From Puffinus mauretanicus (Eukaryota; Chordata; Aves; Procellariiformes; Procellariidae): DNA of 64,000 nt. This document shows positions 1 to 12,832 of this stretch, piece by piece (position 1 is the stretch's first letter; each line of letters opens with the position of its first letter). The position numbers were made by a program, and so were the translations under genes. Under the pieces are notes generated by a model. That model searched no databases. It was not told the DNA's origin and saw nothing but the letters and a program-made list of their open reading frames with translations. The DNA lies in the NCBI GenBank assembly GCA_023333565.1, contig JAJKFH010000395.1, forward strand, positions 98,260 through 162,259, written 5' to 3'.

Positions 1-2692
1 GTGCTTTTGGAAAAAAAAGACTTTTCTGCATCTCAAAGCATATTTGAATTTAACAAGAGGATGGTAATGCCTTTCCTGATATATGCTGCATCTTTTAAAG
101 TTGCTTTCTTGCGCGTATAATAGTCGTTATTTCTCTATCTCATTTTCTTTCTTTTCAGCTGTTTGCAAAGGTTTTTACAGAAGCCGATTCACCAGTGACT
201 GCCGTGTAATACAATAGTTGCTGCCTTTTAGATGGTGTTAAAATGAACCTTTAAAATTGTGCCTATAAAACACCAATTTGTCAAATCGTCCTGAAAGAGA
301 GACTGTCAAAGCAGGGGTTTTTACATGTTTATTGTATTATTATTAAAATCTTGCAGAATATATGCTTGTACTGGATGCTTATTCTAGTTTGCATCTGCAT
401 CCCTTAGTACAATGTCTGAGGGAATTTGAGGGACTAGAATTTTTTTCCTTTTTTTTTTTTTTTTTTTTCCCCCTTTTAAATTTTTCTCCCCCTTTTCCAA
501 CGGCATTTGTGAGGTTACTGCTGCAAAAATCCAACACTGTCAGCTGTGTCGGCTCATCCAGCTAGCGCCGGCGCAATTCTTGGCAGCTCCTAGAAGAGGA
601 TGTTGCCGAACGAGAGGTGGCTCAATCCCGATGTTGCATCAATCCCAATGATGCAACACCTCGCCTCGGGAGAGTTTTTAAAATAAAGGATGGGTGAGGA
701 CTGCCATGAGTTTCCAGAAGACTGTGGGGAAGGTGGAGCTGGAGCTTGGGCTATGAGAACATCCCAAGGCTGGTAGGGGACTCATGGACCTGGTGGTTTT
801 CCATGAACCTGGTCAAGAGTTTGGGACGTCATCCCCTTGGTGGTCTTCCGTTGAGATGCGTGGAGCAAGAGGGCAGCTTTCCCCTCCGTAAATGTCTGAG
901 CCAGCTTTGCTGGCCGCTGTCCTGCCGGCGCGATGGCTCGGTGCCCCGCGTAGCTTTGGCAGAAGAGCCGTCCAACACCAGGATGCTCAGATGGCCGAGT
1001 CGGGGGGGTGCGTGGTCTCCGCAGCACGCGCACGTCACCTCTCCTAGCCCTTCTTGTTTCCTGGCTGAATGACGACGCTGGCGAGCGCGGCTGGCTTCAG
1101 ACACGTCCTTTTTACGGGATTTCTCCGGGCGTGCACAGTTGCTTACCAAAACACGACACAATTTTTTCAGAGAGTTCTCCGGTGGCTTGGGAACGACTGA
1201 ATTGAGTCCATTTGCACGCAGGAATATGAGAACGGAAACGTTTGGGATTTTAATGGGGTAGACGGGAATAAAGGTCTCAACCGGGTTAATGCGCCAGGAA
1301 TTTGGAATGTAGTGGTAGCTTTGACACAAGTGGTGTGTGCGAAGCAGAGGTGGAAAGGCAGAGCAGCTTCTCTTGACGCAACGTCAACTTTCGCAGCTAG
1401 GCAAACCACAGCCATTCCCGTAGAGGTTGGATGTTTTCCTCCGTCTTTTTTTTTTTTCTTTTTTTTTTTTTTTAAGCCAACAGCTGTGTGGCATTAACTA
1501 ATTGGCTTTAACTTTGAGGGAGTTAAAGCAAAATAAATCCCCAAGTGGATGATTTTGTTCAGAATTAAAATGCGTTCAGTCATCGTAGATGAGTGGAGTT
1601 GGCTAATCCTGATTTGCAGCTATTTAAACTGGGATTAAAAGTGGTCACACGAGGATTAAGTGCGGTTTAAATAATCTACTAGGAATGTAATTCAGATTAA
1701 ATAGCTTGTGTTCTTGTAAAGGCAGTGTGTTTTGGATTACGGCACCTCTGCGTGGCGTGCTCTTCCCTTTCCTTTGTCAGAAAGAAACGTAAACCATGGC
1801 TGTAAGTCACAAACTGAGCAGTCCTTCCCCAGCAGCTTTTTGTCTTTTGCATTTTTTTTTTTTTTAAATTTCCTTTTGGATTGTGCTTTGTGACAGGCAT
1901 TTAATTCGTATTCCACATTTCCCGACCTCGTAAAAATGTGAAATTGATAAAGAAAATATTTAACATATTAGATAACCTAAAATCCAGCCTTGGTTAGGGG
2001 AAACAAAGTAAATAAACCAGGGGAAAAAAAAAAGGTACGTGTTTGTTCTGCGCGCTAGAAACTGTATTATTATTCAGTAACGGGACATTACTCACCCACG
2101 GAGATGGTGAAGTAAGATGAGAAAAGCATCTCATCGGCATGTTTTGGGACCGAACGGAGATAGAATCGCTGAAGATGCCTTCAGTGGGTTTGCTGGTCCT
2201 TCCACGTTGTCCGTCCAGCTGGAACGGTATCTCCTAGCAGGCTCCAGAACGAATGTCCTACGGAGGGATTCGCTTCCATAGGTCGCTTTTCTTTTTTTTT
2301 TCTTTCCTCCTTTATCGCAGTGACCTTTCTGTGCCCCAGAACTCCTCTCCTCCGTTTCACACGAAGGGACGCTGCGATTGCTGATGCTGACACATATGCA
2401 GAGAGCCCAGACTTACATTGGTGCAAATCTACTTGGCATCCTCCTGAATTGTCTTCTGATTCATTTTCTGCTTAGGATGTGCCGGTTTTAAACCGTTTCA
2501 GAGATTTTTGGGGTCTGCCGAACAAGGATAAACCGTGACGCCCTCCAGTGATGTGTTGAGAGACGGCCAGAGGATGCACACCAGTTTGTCGTCGTATTTA
2601 TTCAGGGGAAGCTTGTCAGATTCGTGATGTTTATCAAAACTGTGTGGTCCCTCCATCTTGAGACGGCCCGTTCGACGCCAGCCGCTAGCACT
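1..2692. other. AT-rich non-coding stretch
   Basis: No gene is visible. The stretch holds T-runs (around 440-470, 1445-1475, 1850-1865), short chance ORFs on both strands and no splice-bounded reading frame. It could be upstream intergenic DNA or part of a 5' untranslated intron of LRFN3, whose first non-coding exon was not located. Confidence 0.6.
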
Positions 2693-2948
2693 TAGAATCA
2701 TAGAATTGTAGAATCATCAAGGTTGGAAAAGACCTCTAAGATCATCGAGTCCAACCGTCAACCCAACACTCTCAACCCAACACCATGTCCCTAAGCGCCT
2801 CATCTACACGTCTTTTAAATACTTCCAGGGATGGGGACTCAACCACGTCCCTGGGCAGCCTGTTCCAAGGCCTGACCACTCTTTCGGTGAAGAAATTTCT
2901 CCTAATGTCCAGTCTAAACCTCCCTTGGCGCAATTTGAGGCCATTTTG
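2693..2948 (-). mobile_element. CR1 LINE, 3' end fragment
   Basis: The + strand begins with AGAATCATAGAATTGTAGAA, the complement of the CR1 3' terminal repeat. It continues with the complement of the conserved CR1 3' region (GTTGGAAAAGACCTC, CCATGTCCCTAAG, CTTCCAGGGATGGGGAC). The element therefore lies on the minus strand and is 5'-truncated at about 2948. It is a dead fragment of reverse transcriptase and 3' UTR sequence. Confidence 0.95.
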
Positions 2949-5900
2949 TCACAAGTGGGCTTGGAAGAGACCTTGGTTTTACTTTGCCACCCCAGTGCAG
3001 GCTTCATCGGGTAGCACAGGGGAGAGGGTGACGGTCAAGAACGTAAATGGCTCTCATTCGTCATTGTTACAGGTTGTTTGGAAAACTGACGTGTCCTTAA
3101 ATGATAAAGAGAAAGGATTTAGCTTTACCTGATGCACTGTTTTCTCTGCAGAACAGAAGAATTTTACTTCAAGGGTTTCATTAACACTTATCAAGGTGAT
3201 ATAATCGTTTATGTGAGAGCGGGATTCTTAATGAGCCCTCTCCCCTGTAATTCCGTAGGATTGCAGCCTGGGTAGTGCTTTTCATGTGCTAAAGCAGCGC
3301 TTGCCATCCCAAATTAGCACCTGGCTGTGAGCTGAGGGGTCACTTTGCGCTACAGGAAAACCAAAGAAGAGCCCCCAGCGCTTTCCGACAGCGGCGACCC
3401 GTGGCGTGGGCTTGCTGTGGACTCATCCGCTCGGCGTGGGTTACGTGCTGAGCCGTCAGGCGTGGGTTTGCTGCGCCGGCTCGGCGTACGCCGCCCTACA
3501 GCCTCGTGCCTCTCTCTTTGCCGTTTCATGAGCATCCTTCAGCTGCAGCACCCTTCACGCGCTCCAGGGTTGTTGCTTTGCCCTCTTGACGGGCTCAGAT
3601 CCTTGCCCTCTTCAGCTGCAGTAATTATACGCCACGAATTGCAAATTGTGACCTCTCCGCCTACTACCCATTTTCTTTGCCTTGGTCAAAGATGACTTGG
3701 ATGCTTCTCTAAACAGAACGATGAGATAGTGTCTCTCTGTCCCGCTTTGGCCTTTGAACTACCCTCTGCTTCCAGGATCATTAATCCATTATAGTATTTA
3801 GATGGTGATTCATCTTGCCCTTGGCAGTATGATATTTAATGTGACACTGAGGACATGTAAGCATCGCTCAACAGAGGGACGATTTCCTTGTCACTGCAAG
3901 AAAAACGTGGCTTGCCTGGCATTGTGCAGCGGGTTTGAGCTCCAGCTTTGCTTGCGCGCTCCGTTTGTACCCAAAAGAAACAAAGCTGCCCTGGTATCTC
4001 CTTCCCAGACAATGCCTGGCTTTTGCATTTTGGAGGCTTGATAGCAACCCGCGTTGCACGTACGGCAGGCTCTCTGCTTCCGAGCAAACCATCTGAACTT
4101 AGAACAGCCCATGCACGGGAGGGGAGTCTCGACCAAGCTGTGTCCTGAATGACTTGCGTTGGAGTTTTTAGCTAGGTCAACCTTAAAGTAGGGTCCACCA
4201 GGGATCTCGAGAGCGGGTGACTTCTTCTCTTGTTTCTACTAAGCCTGCAGTCAATTAGATGGTGCTTGCAGTTGCTTTTGCGTTTCAGACGAATGCTCCT
4301 CCCCAGGCTCTTCAAACATCTGTGGCTTGCAGAGCTGAGCTTAGTTTGTTAGGCCTGAGCTGTCATCTCCTCTGCCTCTGAACCACAGGGAGTTGTGTTT
4401 ATTATTATCGTGCCGTGTGCTTTTTTTTTTTTTTTTTATGAAGGATACTGTTAGAAGATAAATGATGTTTAGGAGATATTCAGTACAATTAGAACTACAC
4501 CAATAACCTCGATTTACTGGAGCCGTGCAGCCATTTATTAAGTCTAAGTGTGCGGATCCTAAAATTCCTGTTGGGATTTTGTTTGTCTATTGTTCTGTTG
4601 GTACTGGGCATAATACCAGAAAGGGGTTCTCTGCCAGAAACAATTCAGAATATAAACTGTTCCATCCATGAAAACTTCAAACAGAGGGTTTTTTCCCCTT
4701 AAGACAGAGTACTTGGTGAAATAGCCCCTGGTTTTCCGAGAGCCGAATTTAAGAGTCTAAAGATACGATGAAAAGGTCTGATCTTGCTTGATCCTAAAAT
4801 CGTAGCTACTTTATTTTTCCTCATTGAGACATGAGCCTTCAGACTAATTTAGTACAACTCGCTCACTTAACAAGCTACGCTATTATTACTGATTTTGATA
4901 GCGCCGCGAGGTTCTGGTTGCGTGCGAACAGAAGAGGCTGAAAATAAAACAAGGTTATTGCAGCGCAGAAGATTAACCCGAGCATTTTTCCATCCAAGGA
5001 AGGGGAATAAATACCTGCGCCACATGCAGGACTCGAGCACCTAAGCAGTCCTACAGTCGGAGATCTCTGTCTAATTAATCTCAGCGCAAGTTTCTATAGG
5101 TCGCATTCAGAAAATCTTAGCTTAAGAGATCCTCAAGAAACCTGCTAGCTGTGGAATTCTTAAGTTCCTAATATGAAAAGTTTGGATTCTTATTTCTTTA
5201 GCTGTCCCCTGATTTTATCCTTGCTTCTCGGGATCATCTAGTTTGACAGCTAGACATTTTCCTCTAAGTTTTAAAGCTTGAGTAGTTTTAAGTTCCTCTA
5301 AGTTTTAAAGCTTGAGTAGTTTTAAGTTCCTCTAAGTTTTAAAGCTTGAGTAGAAGACAGTAAAGAACACGAAATCAGTTGGTTTTGAGCAATGTTCTAG
5401 CAGGGCTTCAACAGATCAAGGGCTGTAGGTCTGAAGATCATGGTAAGTCTTGAGTGGGCGCAACATTTAGGGGAAGCTCTGTTAGGTGCTGACCACCAAT
5501 GCTACTTCAGACTTGCTCCGCCATGTCTGACTTCTCTTTGTGTGCTTGGGTTGCTGCGTCTCCGAGGGAAGAGTTTTGGAAGGAAATCGTTTATTTTGGT
5601 TCGAAAGCCCCCTAATTCTGTTGGTTTATTTTGCCTGTCTTAAATCTTTCACGGTGCTCACAGAGGATGACGCGTTAGTGCAAACTTTCTGGATTTGAGT
5701 CTGACTTTTGGAAAGCAAATCACCTTTAGAGCTACTTAATCCCCCCGTAATCTGGTCTCACTGTGGACCTCAAACCCAGTATATTTTGCTCAAGCTCTTA
5801 TGAACTCTTCATCTGAAATATTTCACTTTTCTTGCTGGCAGTCAAAGGATTTGTTCTGCGTGAGTTCTCTTGCTTTGTTTTAATCCTTCTAATGGAATTA

Positions 5901-8658
5901 GAGTCCAGGTCCTTCGGATCTACAAAGCCATTACAAGCCTAGTGACAGCGTTTGTAACCTACGCGTCTTGTGAACCCCGCCTAAACAGATACGAGTAGCG
6001 GACAGCAGAGACCAAATATTAACAGCAGGCACCAAAATGAAATTTATCTTTTGAAAATTAGCCCAGAGAACGTGCGGGTGGCTTGCCTGTGGTCTTGGGA
6101 GCCCTGAGGATGAACTCCATTCTGTTGACCAGAGGATAACTCTTTCCCCCGAACGTGATCTTAGAGCTAACCGTTGTGTTTTCTGGAAGGTGACCTGCAT
6201 TTTTGTGTTTGCTTAGCTTGTTCACAAGCGGGTTGGGAAATGCTGCACGTTTCCTGCTGACTTAATGAGCTGCACCATTCAAACTTTGAAGCCAAGGTGA
6301 TTTATTATGGGCTCTGTTGGTTTGAAAATGATGAACAAACATAATTTTTGAACTACTAGGTGAAGTTTCAGTGAGCTGAGCTGGGGTGCGATAACTCCCC
6401 TCTCCATAAGCCCTAGAGATGCTCCGGCACGGTTGTGCTCCAGCGCCTTCATCCTTGCCACGATCAAAATTCACATGAGTCTCGTTGCCCAACGTAGACG
6501 TGGAGAAGTTGCTCTGCTTAAGGCATCCCGACTCTTTGCTTTCTACCTTATTTTCTTCCCTTTATTTCTAAGGGTTAAACCAACCAATGAGGGGATGCTA
6601 TAGATGATGATGATGATGATTATTTAGGAGTTTGGCCTCCTCTTCCTTATTGTCCTGGTCTTGTTTGTTCTTCTGAATCTTGGGCTTTACATTCTACTGC
6701 TGCTCAGTTGTTCCGAACTTACTGTTCCCAACTCAGTCCACCCACCGCAGTTATTGGCTTCCTTAACAAGGCAATTAAACTGTCTTTCAGACTTCAAAAA
6801 GGTCTTAGCTGAAATTTCACCCTGTTCAGATTTGTCAGGAGTTTAGAGACCGACAGGGTTTGTTTTTTTTTTTAAGAGGTTTTGAAATTCCTCAGCATTT
6901 CTTAACTTCCCCGTGGCTGTGGTTTATGTTGCCATCTAGCTGTTGGCTCATGAGAACCCCTTCTGCGTCCGCTTAACGGTGAAATGTCAGTTATACTGCA
7001 ATTAAAAAATATATACCAGCCGTTCGGTGGGGAGGAGCTGCAATATGGCCAAAAGTGAGTTCCAAATGATGACTCTTAATGCACCTCTGCTAATGATCCC
7101 CAGCAGTGGCCTCTTGGCACTAATTAACCTTGCAGTGAACTCGCATTACCGGGAAAACTCTAAACCAAAGCAAGCGATGAAGGGCGATGCTAAGCGATGA
7201 ATCCCCGATGCTAAAGCGACGAAGGGCACAAAATCCCCGATGCTCAGCCGTTGCAGGAGGCTGTCGGCAGCTTTTTTAGGAGGGAAATTTCCTCTTTTTA
7301 TCTCAGGACTGTTTTGGTTCTCCTCCCCAAGAAGCCAGAAAGGACCAACACATTTCACCATCCGTATTTCACCGAACCCTGGAAGACCTGCAGGACCCGA
7401 CGCCACAACCCGGAGGGGTTGGGATGGTATTGGGCAATTGCTTCCTGCTTTTGGACAACGTCACCTTACAGTTTTTGGTTTATTGATAGATTGTAGATGT
7501 CTAGAACCAAGATTTCTACCAGCCCTGTCCCATAATGACGAAGAATCGGAGTTTGTCTTAGTGTTTCTGGCACACCCGTGTTCTCTTGGAGAACTCTTTC
7601 TTTCTCTAGTAGCTTAGAACTAACAAAATCACTTACTAAATTGCCAGAGTTGTGTGCAAAACGAGATGAGGCAGTAGGAAAACAACTTCCAGGGTCCGTA
7701 AATAAAAGTGTATCTGTCTTGCTGCGTTGTAATATGGTAAATGGCTCTGTCTGCTGGGGGCAAGGCGAAGGTTTTGTTGCCAGCAACAAGCGCCAAAATT
7801 GCATTGCTTGGGATCTCTCTTAGTACTGATTTTAAAAGCAGCAAATTATTAATCCAAGTAGTAAATTCACAGTTTATAACTTTTAGGGCTTTTTTTTTTT
7901 TTTTTTTTAAGACGCCCTACCAAGACACATGAAGTGAAAATAAATAAAGCAGAGGGGTGAGCTCTGGGTTTTTTAATAACTTCAAGGGGAGCGGGAAGGA
8001 AGAAGAACTGGAAAGGTAGGAAAGAAAATAGGGAAACTGTTGTATGCAGTGAATAATCCCCAAAATCCAAGTCACCGTTCACACCATCGGGTCCAGACGT
8101 GACCATGGCCGCTCACCCGTGCTGAGCGCTTGTCACTCAAGGGGAAGGAGAAGGGACAGGCTCGTTTGGACGGAATTGCAGCTAAATGAGGAAATTCCCA
8201 TCTCAAGGACCCCTGCTTCATTAGAAACCAACTTTGCAGAAATCTCGAGTACGATTTAATTTCTGTTAAATAGGTATGGCATTTTAACTCCTGGATTTTT
8301 GGGGATTTTTGGTCCAGTTTTGCTGCCAAACAGAACGTACTGCTTCCGCACGATACCTGGCGGGATGCTGAATTTTGGACCACGGAGACTCCAACGTTTC
8401 TCAGGTGTTCAATTTGATGGATTCTTGAGGGAAATGTCCAGGTACTGCTTAGTTTGAAACACAGTCGATCTACTGTGGTTTTGGACAGGCAGGATAAATA
8501 ATATAATTCCTGCTAATGGGAATGGGACCTATTAATAGCCTGGCACATGGAGCTGGTTTATGAGCACGGGGGTGCGTGGTGTGGTAGATCTATATTAGTT
8601 TTACTTCCTTAGCCTTCTCCTTGGGCACTCGGGGTACGTTACCTTGTTTTATGCAGTA
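2949..8658. other. non-coding stretch, no gene seen
   Basis: This is AT-rich single-copy-looking DNA with homopolymer runs, for example T-runs at 4422-4437, 6858-6870 and 7889-7907. It has one short tandem repeat (5259-5353) and a short ATG/GAT microsatellite near 6603-6622. ORFs of up to about 125 codons overlap on opposite strands, lack splice context and look like chance. Confidence 0.6.
5259..5353. repeat. 34-bp tandem repeat, 2.8 copies
   Basis: A 34-base unit starting TTCCTCTAAGTTTTAAAGCT begins at 5259, 5293 and 5327. The third copy is cut short at 5353. The copies are identical, so the duplication is recent. Confidence 0.93.
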
Positions 8659-8891
8659 AATCATAGAATAATTTGGGTTGGAGGGGATCTTTCAAGGTCA
8701 TCTAGTCCAACCCCCCTGCTGTGGGCAGGGACATCTCCAACCAGATCAGGGTGCTCAGAGCCCCGTCCAACCTGACCTTGAATGTCTCCAGGGATGGGGC
8801 ATCCACCACCTCTCTGAGCAACCTGGGCCAGGGTTTCACCACCCTCATCGTAAAACACTTCTTCCTTAGATCTGGTCCAGGTGTTTGAGCC
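8659..8891 (-). mobile_element. CR1 LINE, 3' end fragment
   Basis: AATCATAGAATAATTTGGGT, then GGGATCTTTCAAGGTCATCTAG and CCATCCCTG-type CR1 tail sequence in reverse complement. The wording of the tail (guest motif GGTCATCTAGTCCAACC, CTGTGGGCAGGGACATC) differs from the copy at 2693-2948, so it belongs to a different CR1 subfamily, the same type as 12328-12832 and 38735-39492. Confidence 0.95.
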
Positions 8892-9324
8892 TGTGTTGCT
8901 CTGTCTGCAACGTCTAATTTCTGGAGAAAACCAGTCTCTTAACAATTTTTGGCTGGTTTAAAAGAAGAGCTTCTGTGAAGATTGTGTTGAGATTGGCTGC
9001 CCTTTCTAGTTTGCCGTACCCGTCGGTATTCAATCCTTGCAGCCGCCGCCTCCGCTGCGATGGCGTCACTCCTACCGCTTCTGATAAAGCGCGATTCCGG
9101 AAGAGAACATAACCTCTTAATTTCAGGAGGGATGGCCGCTTCGGGACGTCCACAACACTGCGCTGTGAATCCGAATGGAGAATCCGTTACCTGGAGGACT
9201 CCCCACTGAAACGAACCGCTAATGAAAGTGCAGGAGACTCCCAAAAAGCGGCACAGAGTGGTACAGGTTTGACACTCAACTCGAAGTAACTTTGAAGGAA
9301 GAAAAGCTTCAGCCTCCCCCGTCA

Positions 9325-9998
9325 GCACTCCCCTGGGGGTGCTGGTCGACAGCCGGCATGAGCCGGCCACGTGCCCAGGTGGCCAAGGCGGCCAGCGGCA
9401 TCCTGGCCTGTATCAGAACTGGTGTGGCCAGCAGGAGTAGGGAGGTGATCGTGCCCCTGTGCTGGGCACTGGTGAGGCCGCACCTCGAATCCTGTGTTCA
9501 GTTCTGGGCCCCTCACCACAAGAAGGACATGGAGGTGCTGGAGCGTGTCCAGAGGAGGGCAACGAAGCTGGTGAAGGGCCTGGAGCACAAGTCTGATGGG
9601 GAGCGGCTGAGGGAACTGGGGGTGTTCAGCCTGGAGAAGAGGAGGCTGAGGGGAGACCTCATCGCGCTCTACAACTCCCTGAAAGGAGGTTGTAGCGAGG
9701 TGGGGGTTGGTCTCTTCTCCCAAGTAACAGCGATAGGACGAGAGGAAATGGCCTCAAGTTGCGCCAAGGGAGGTTTAGATTGGACATTGGGAGAAATTTC
9801 TTTACTGAAAGAGTGGTCAGGCCTTGGAACAGGCTGCCCAGGGAAGTGGTGGAGTCCCCATCCCTGGAAGTATTTAAAAGCCGTGTAGATGAGGCGCTTA
9901 GGGACATGGTGTAGTGGGCGTGGGGGGTTGGGTTGACGGCTGGACTGGATGATCTCAGAGGTCTTTCCCAACCTTCATGATTCTACGATTCTATGATT
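9325..9998 (+). mobile_element. CR1 LINE, 3' part of ORF2 plus 3' tail
   Basis: A 674-base CR1 copy in sense orientation. It includes the end of the reverse transcriptase ORF (frame open 9292-9888, with residues such as [19 protein letters not shown] and [17 protein letters not shown]). It ends in the tail GATTCTACGATTCTATGATT. A close relative in the same orientation lies at 15741-16484. Confidence 0.95.
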
Positions 9999-12327
9999 TT
10001 ATATTTCATTAAGGTGTTAGAGCTATGTTCTTGTATTTGGTCATCCACGCAAATTAAAATAACAGTAAAATCCCCCTTAAAAAAAACGGTGGCCGAGCTT
10101 CCATTGTTTTTGAACTGCCACCTCTCCGGTTTCCAGAGATGGGCGTTTCAGAATTAAGTTCATGTGAAAGAAAACAATCTTCCTTTAGAGCAAGAAAGCA
10201 ATTTTTGGAGAACTGGGCATTGACCCAAATAGCAACTGGAACACATGAAGTGCTGCAATTAGAAAAGGCAATAGCCACTACGGCCAGCATGAATAGTCCC
10301 CTCGACTAATACTGTGCTGAGGTCACCTACACCTATTTTGTTTGCCATCAGGTAATTAGATTTGATATTTTGTGGTTTAATATTTGTTTTCTGTGCTCGC
10401 AGCATTGCTTAGTTTGGCACTGTAGGTTTTCGGGAAGTTATCAGTAGGTTTTATGATTCAGAAAATGACTTTAAAAAAACCTTTCTGTGTTCTCTGCCAG
10501 ATTTGTCGGGCAAATCTCGTCCAGTGCGTGCAGGTCTCCACGGGAAATGCCACTGAGCAGCGAGCAAACGGGCGTAGTTGCAAGGGCACTTTGTCAGCAG
10601 CGACATAAAGCTGTGTTACGTATAGTCCTGTGTGCCTCATCTTGGATACGGATATTGTAAATCTTCAAGGAAGATGCTCCAGGATGCTGGAGGTGGATAA
10701 AAAAAAGGCTGAGGTCAAGTACCGCAACCTGCGGCTGAACTACCAGGAAGAATTCATGCACCCAGTGACCGAAAGGTGGGGTTGATGTTGGGACTCTTTC
10801 CCACCTTCTATTTTTACTTGCATTTCTGGGGGCTTTGTATGCAAAGGATTTACGTGCTTCTCCTGCACACTCACCAAAACCTGGGAGGGTGGATGGGTTA
10901 GATACTGCAAAGGAACCGAATCATGAATAATTCAGTTTATTATTAATAGCTTACTCCAGTTTGGGATAATAAATTCACCAGGACGGACTTAATTGTAGAG
11001 ATTGTTTCAGTAAACCACCAGAAAAACTACTGTCTCGGTACCGTCTCTGAAACATCCTGTTAAAAATCTGCAATCCTACGGTATTTGGAGCATCCTACAG
11101 AGCGTGAATGAAAGAGGAAGAGTTTATGCATCCTTAGAGTGACCTGGTACCTGCAGGTCACATATTCCATCGGCAAGTAAAATATATCTACAAGTTTTAC
11201 GCTGGCGGTTGTTGCAGAAGTACTGTGTAGCTCTTCCGACTTCCATTTCAAAGCGAGATGGATCAAGGTCACATAACTTAAATGAGAGAAAAAGATAGCA
11301 AAGGGTTCGTTAGGCTTGTTCCCAAATGAGTGCCCTGCAATTCGCTGTACTCGGCTTTTTTAACTTGCTGCCGCTGCTGCTTTTCTGACCCCTTGGGACC
11401 GTGCGTTGCTTCAATTCCTGGTTCTTTCTCCAGTTAAATCTCAGCAATTGTGCATTTGTGCGTCACTTCTAATGCATTTTGTATTTCTGCTCTGCAGAGA
11501 GGGGTAGGAGTGCTTTTAGGGAAGGAACGTAGCCTCCAAGACCACAGAGCATTAAAGATTAATTCATCAGTTGCTTTTCTGTTAGCCAAAACTCTCGAGA
11601 ACGTTTAGGAAATTTAGTTAGAAACGTGTGAAAAAGCTTAAAGTTTTGAGGTCACCAAGGTAAGAACAGTGTCGGACGTGCTTTAATTTCTAACGTCTGC
11701 TAAACTAGAGTGATCTGGAAGGGCGTAACAAAATTTTACGTGAATATAGTAAAAAGGGGCTGGAGTTTTCTGATTGTTATCCTACAGCCAGCAGCTTGGA
11801 TTTCCATAACGCTTTTCACAAAGTGGAACATCTTGTCGTGCTTTGCAAAGCATTTAATTACTGGTAGTGCTGACACTGCGCTTCTCTGCCCCAGCATTTA
11901 AAGGCAGTATCAAAAAAAAAAAAACACAAAAAAACCAACAATAATCTTTAGGTTGGAACGTTTGGAAACCTTTCAGCTTTCAAGAGCAATCCTAAGCTTC
12001 TGGAAGGTCAAAAAAATCTCAGAGACATCTGCGGTTGGGTCCAACGATACCCTTGTATTCCTCAGCCTGCAGAAGGTATTTTAATTAGGGGAGGAAGGTT
12101 ATGATGAAGTATGCTTTTAACAGGCAGTCTCTGAAGTGCTAAAAGGTTTCCGCAGGAAAGGGGGTTGTGTTGTGGGTTTTTTTCCCTTTTATGCTTTCCA
12201 GGGTGAGGATTAAGAAAGCGGTAGCGTAAATACGGCCGTTCGCGTGTGCTCCAAAAAACCCGGACACAGCCTTGTGCTTTAAAGCCTGCTTCCATGGGAA
12301 GGAGAAACCTTAACTCAGCACTGGGAT
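9999..12327. other. non-coding stretch, no gene seen
   Basis: AT-rich DNA with A-runs (11917-11930) and only short overlapping ORFs. Nothing resembling an exon with both splice sites and a convincing protein was found. Confidence 0.55.
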
Positions 12328-12832
12328 CATGGAACCATAGAATAGTTTGGGTTGGAAGGGACCTTTCAAGGTCATCCAGTCCAACCTCCTGCCGTGGGCC
12401 GGGACATCTTCAGCCAGATCAGGGTGCTCAGAGCCCCGTCCAAACTGACCTTGAACACTCCCAGGGATGGGGCATCCACCACCTCTCTGGGCGACCTGTG
12501 CCAGTGTCTCACCACCCTCAGCTTAAAAAATTTCTTCCTTGTATCTGGTCTAAATCTCCCCTCTTTTAGTTTAAAACCATTCCCCCTTGTCCTGTCGCAA
12601 CAGGGTCTGCTAAAAAGTCTGTCCCCGTCTTTCTTATGAGCCTCCCTTAAGTACTGAAAGGCCATAATAAGGTGTCTCCGGAGCTTCTCTTCTCCAGGCT
12701 GAACAACCCCAACTCCCTCAGCCCTTCCTCATAGCAGAGCTGTTCCATCCCCCTGATCATCTTCACGGTCCCCTCTGGACCCGCTCCAACAGGTCCATGT
12801 CTGTCCTGTGCTGAGATCCTTCTCATCTCCAT
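12328..12832 (-). mobile_element. CR1 LINE fragment, minus strand
   Basis: Begins with the reverse-complemented tail (CATGGAACCATAGAATAGTT, then GGGACCTTTCAAGGTCATCC). It continues into the ORF2 end in complement (CTTCTCTTCTCCAGGCTGAA, CATGTCTGTCCTGTGCTGAG). The minus-strand frame 12372-12665 encodes typical CR1 residues such as [20 protein letters not shown]. Confidence 0.95.

Noticed and set aside
9292..9888. 198-codon ORF with reverse transcriptase-like residues
   Set aside because: Part of a 5'-truncated CR1 LINE, annotated as a mobile element instead of a gene. The same holds for 15736-16185 and 38791-39507.
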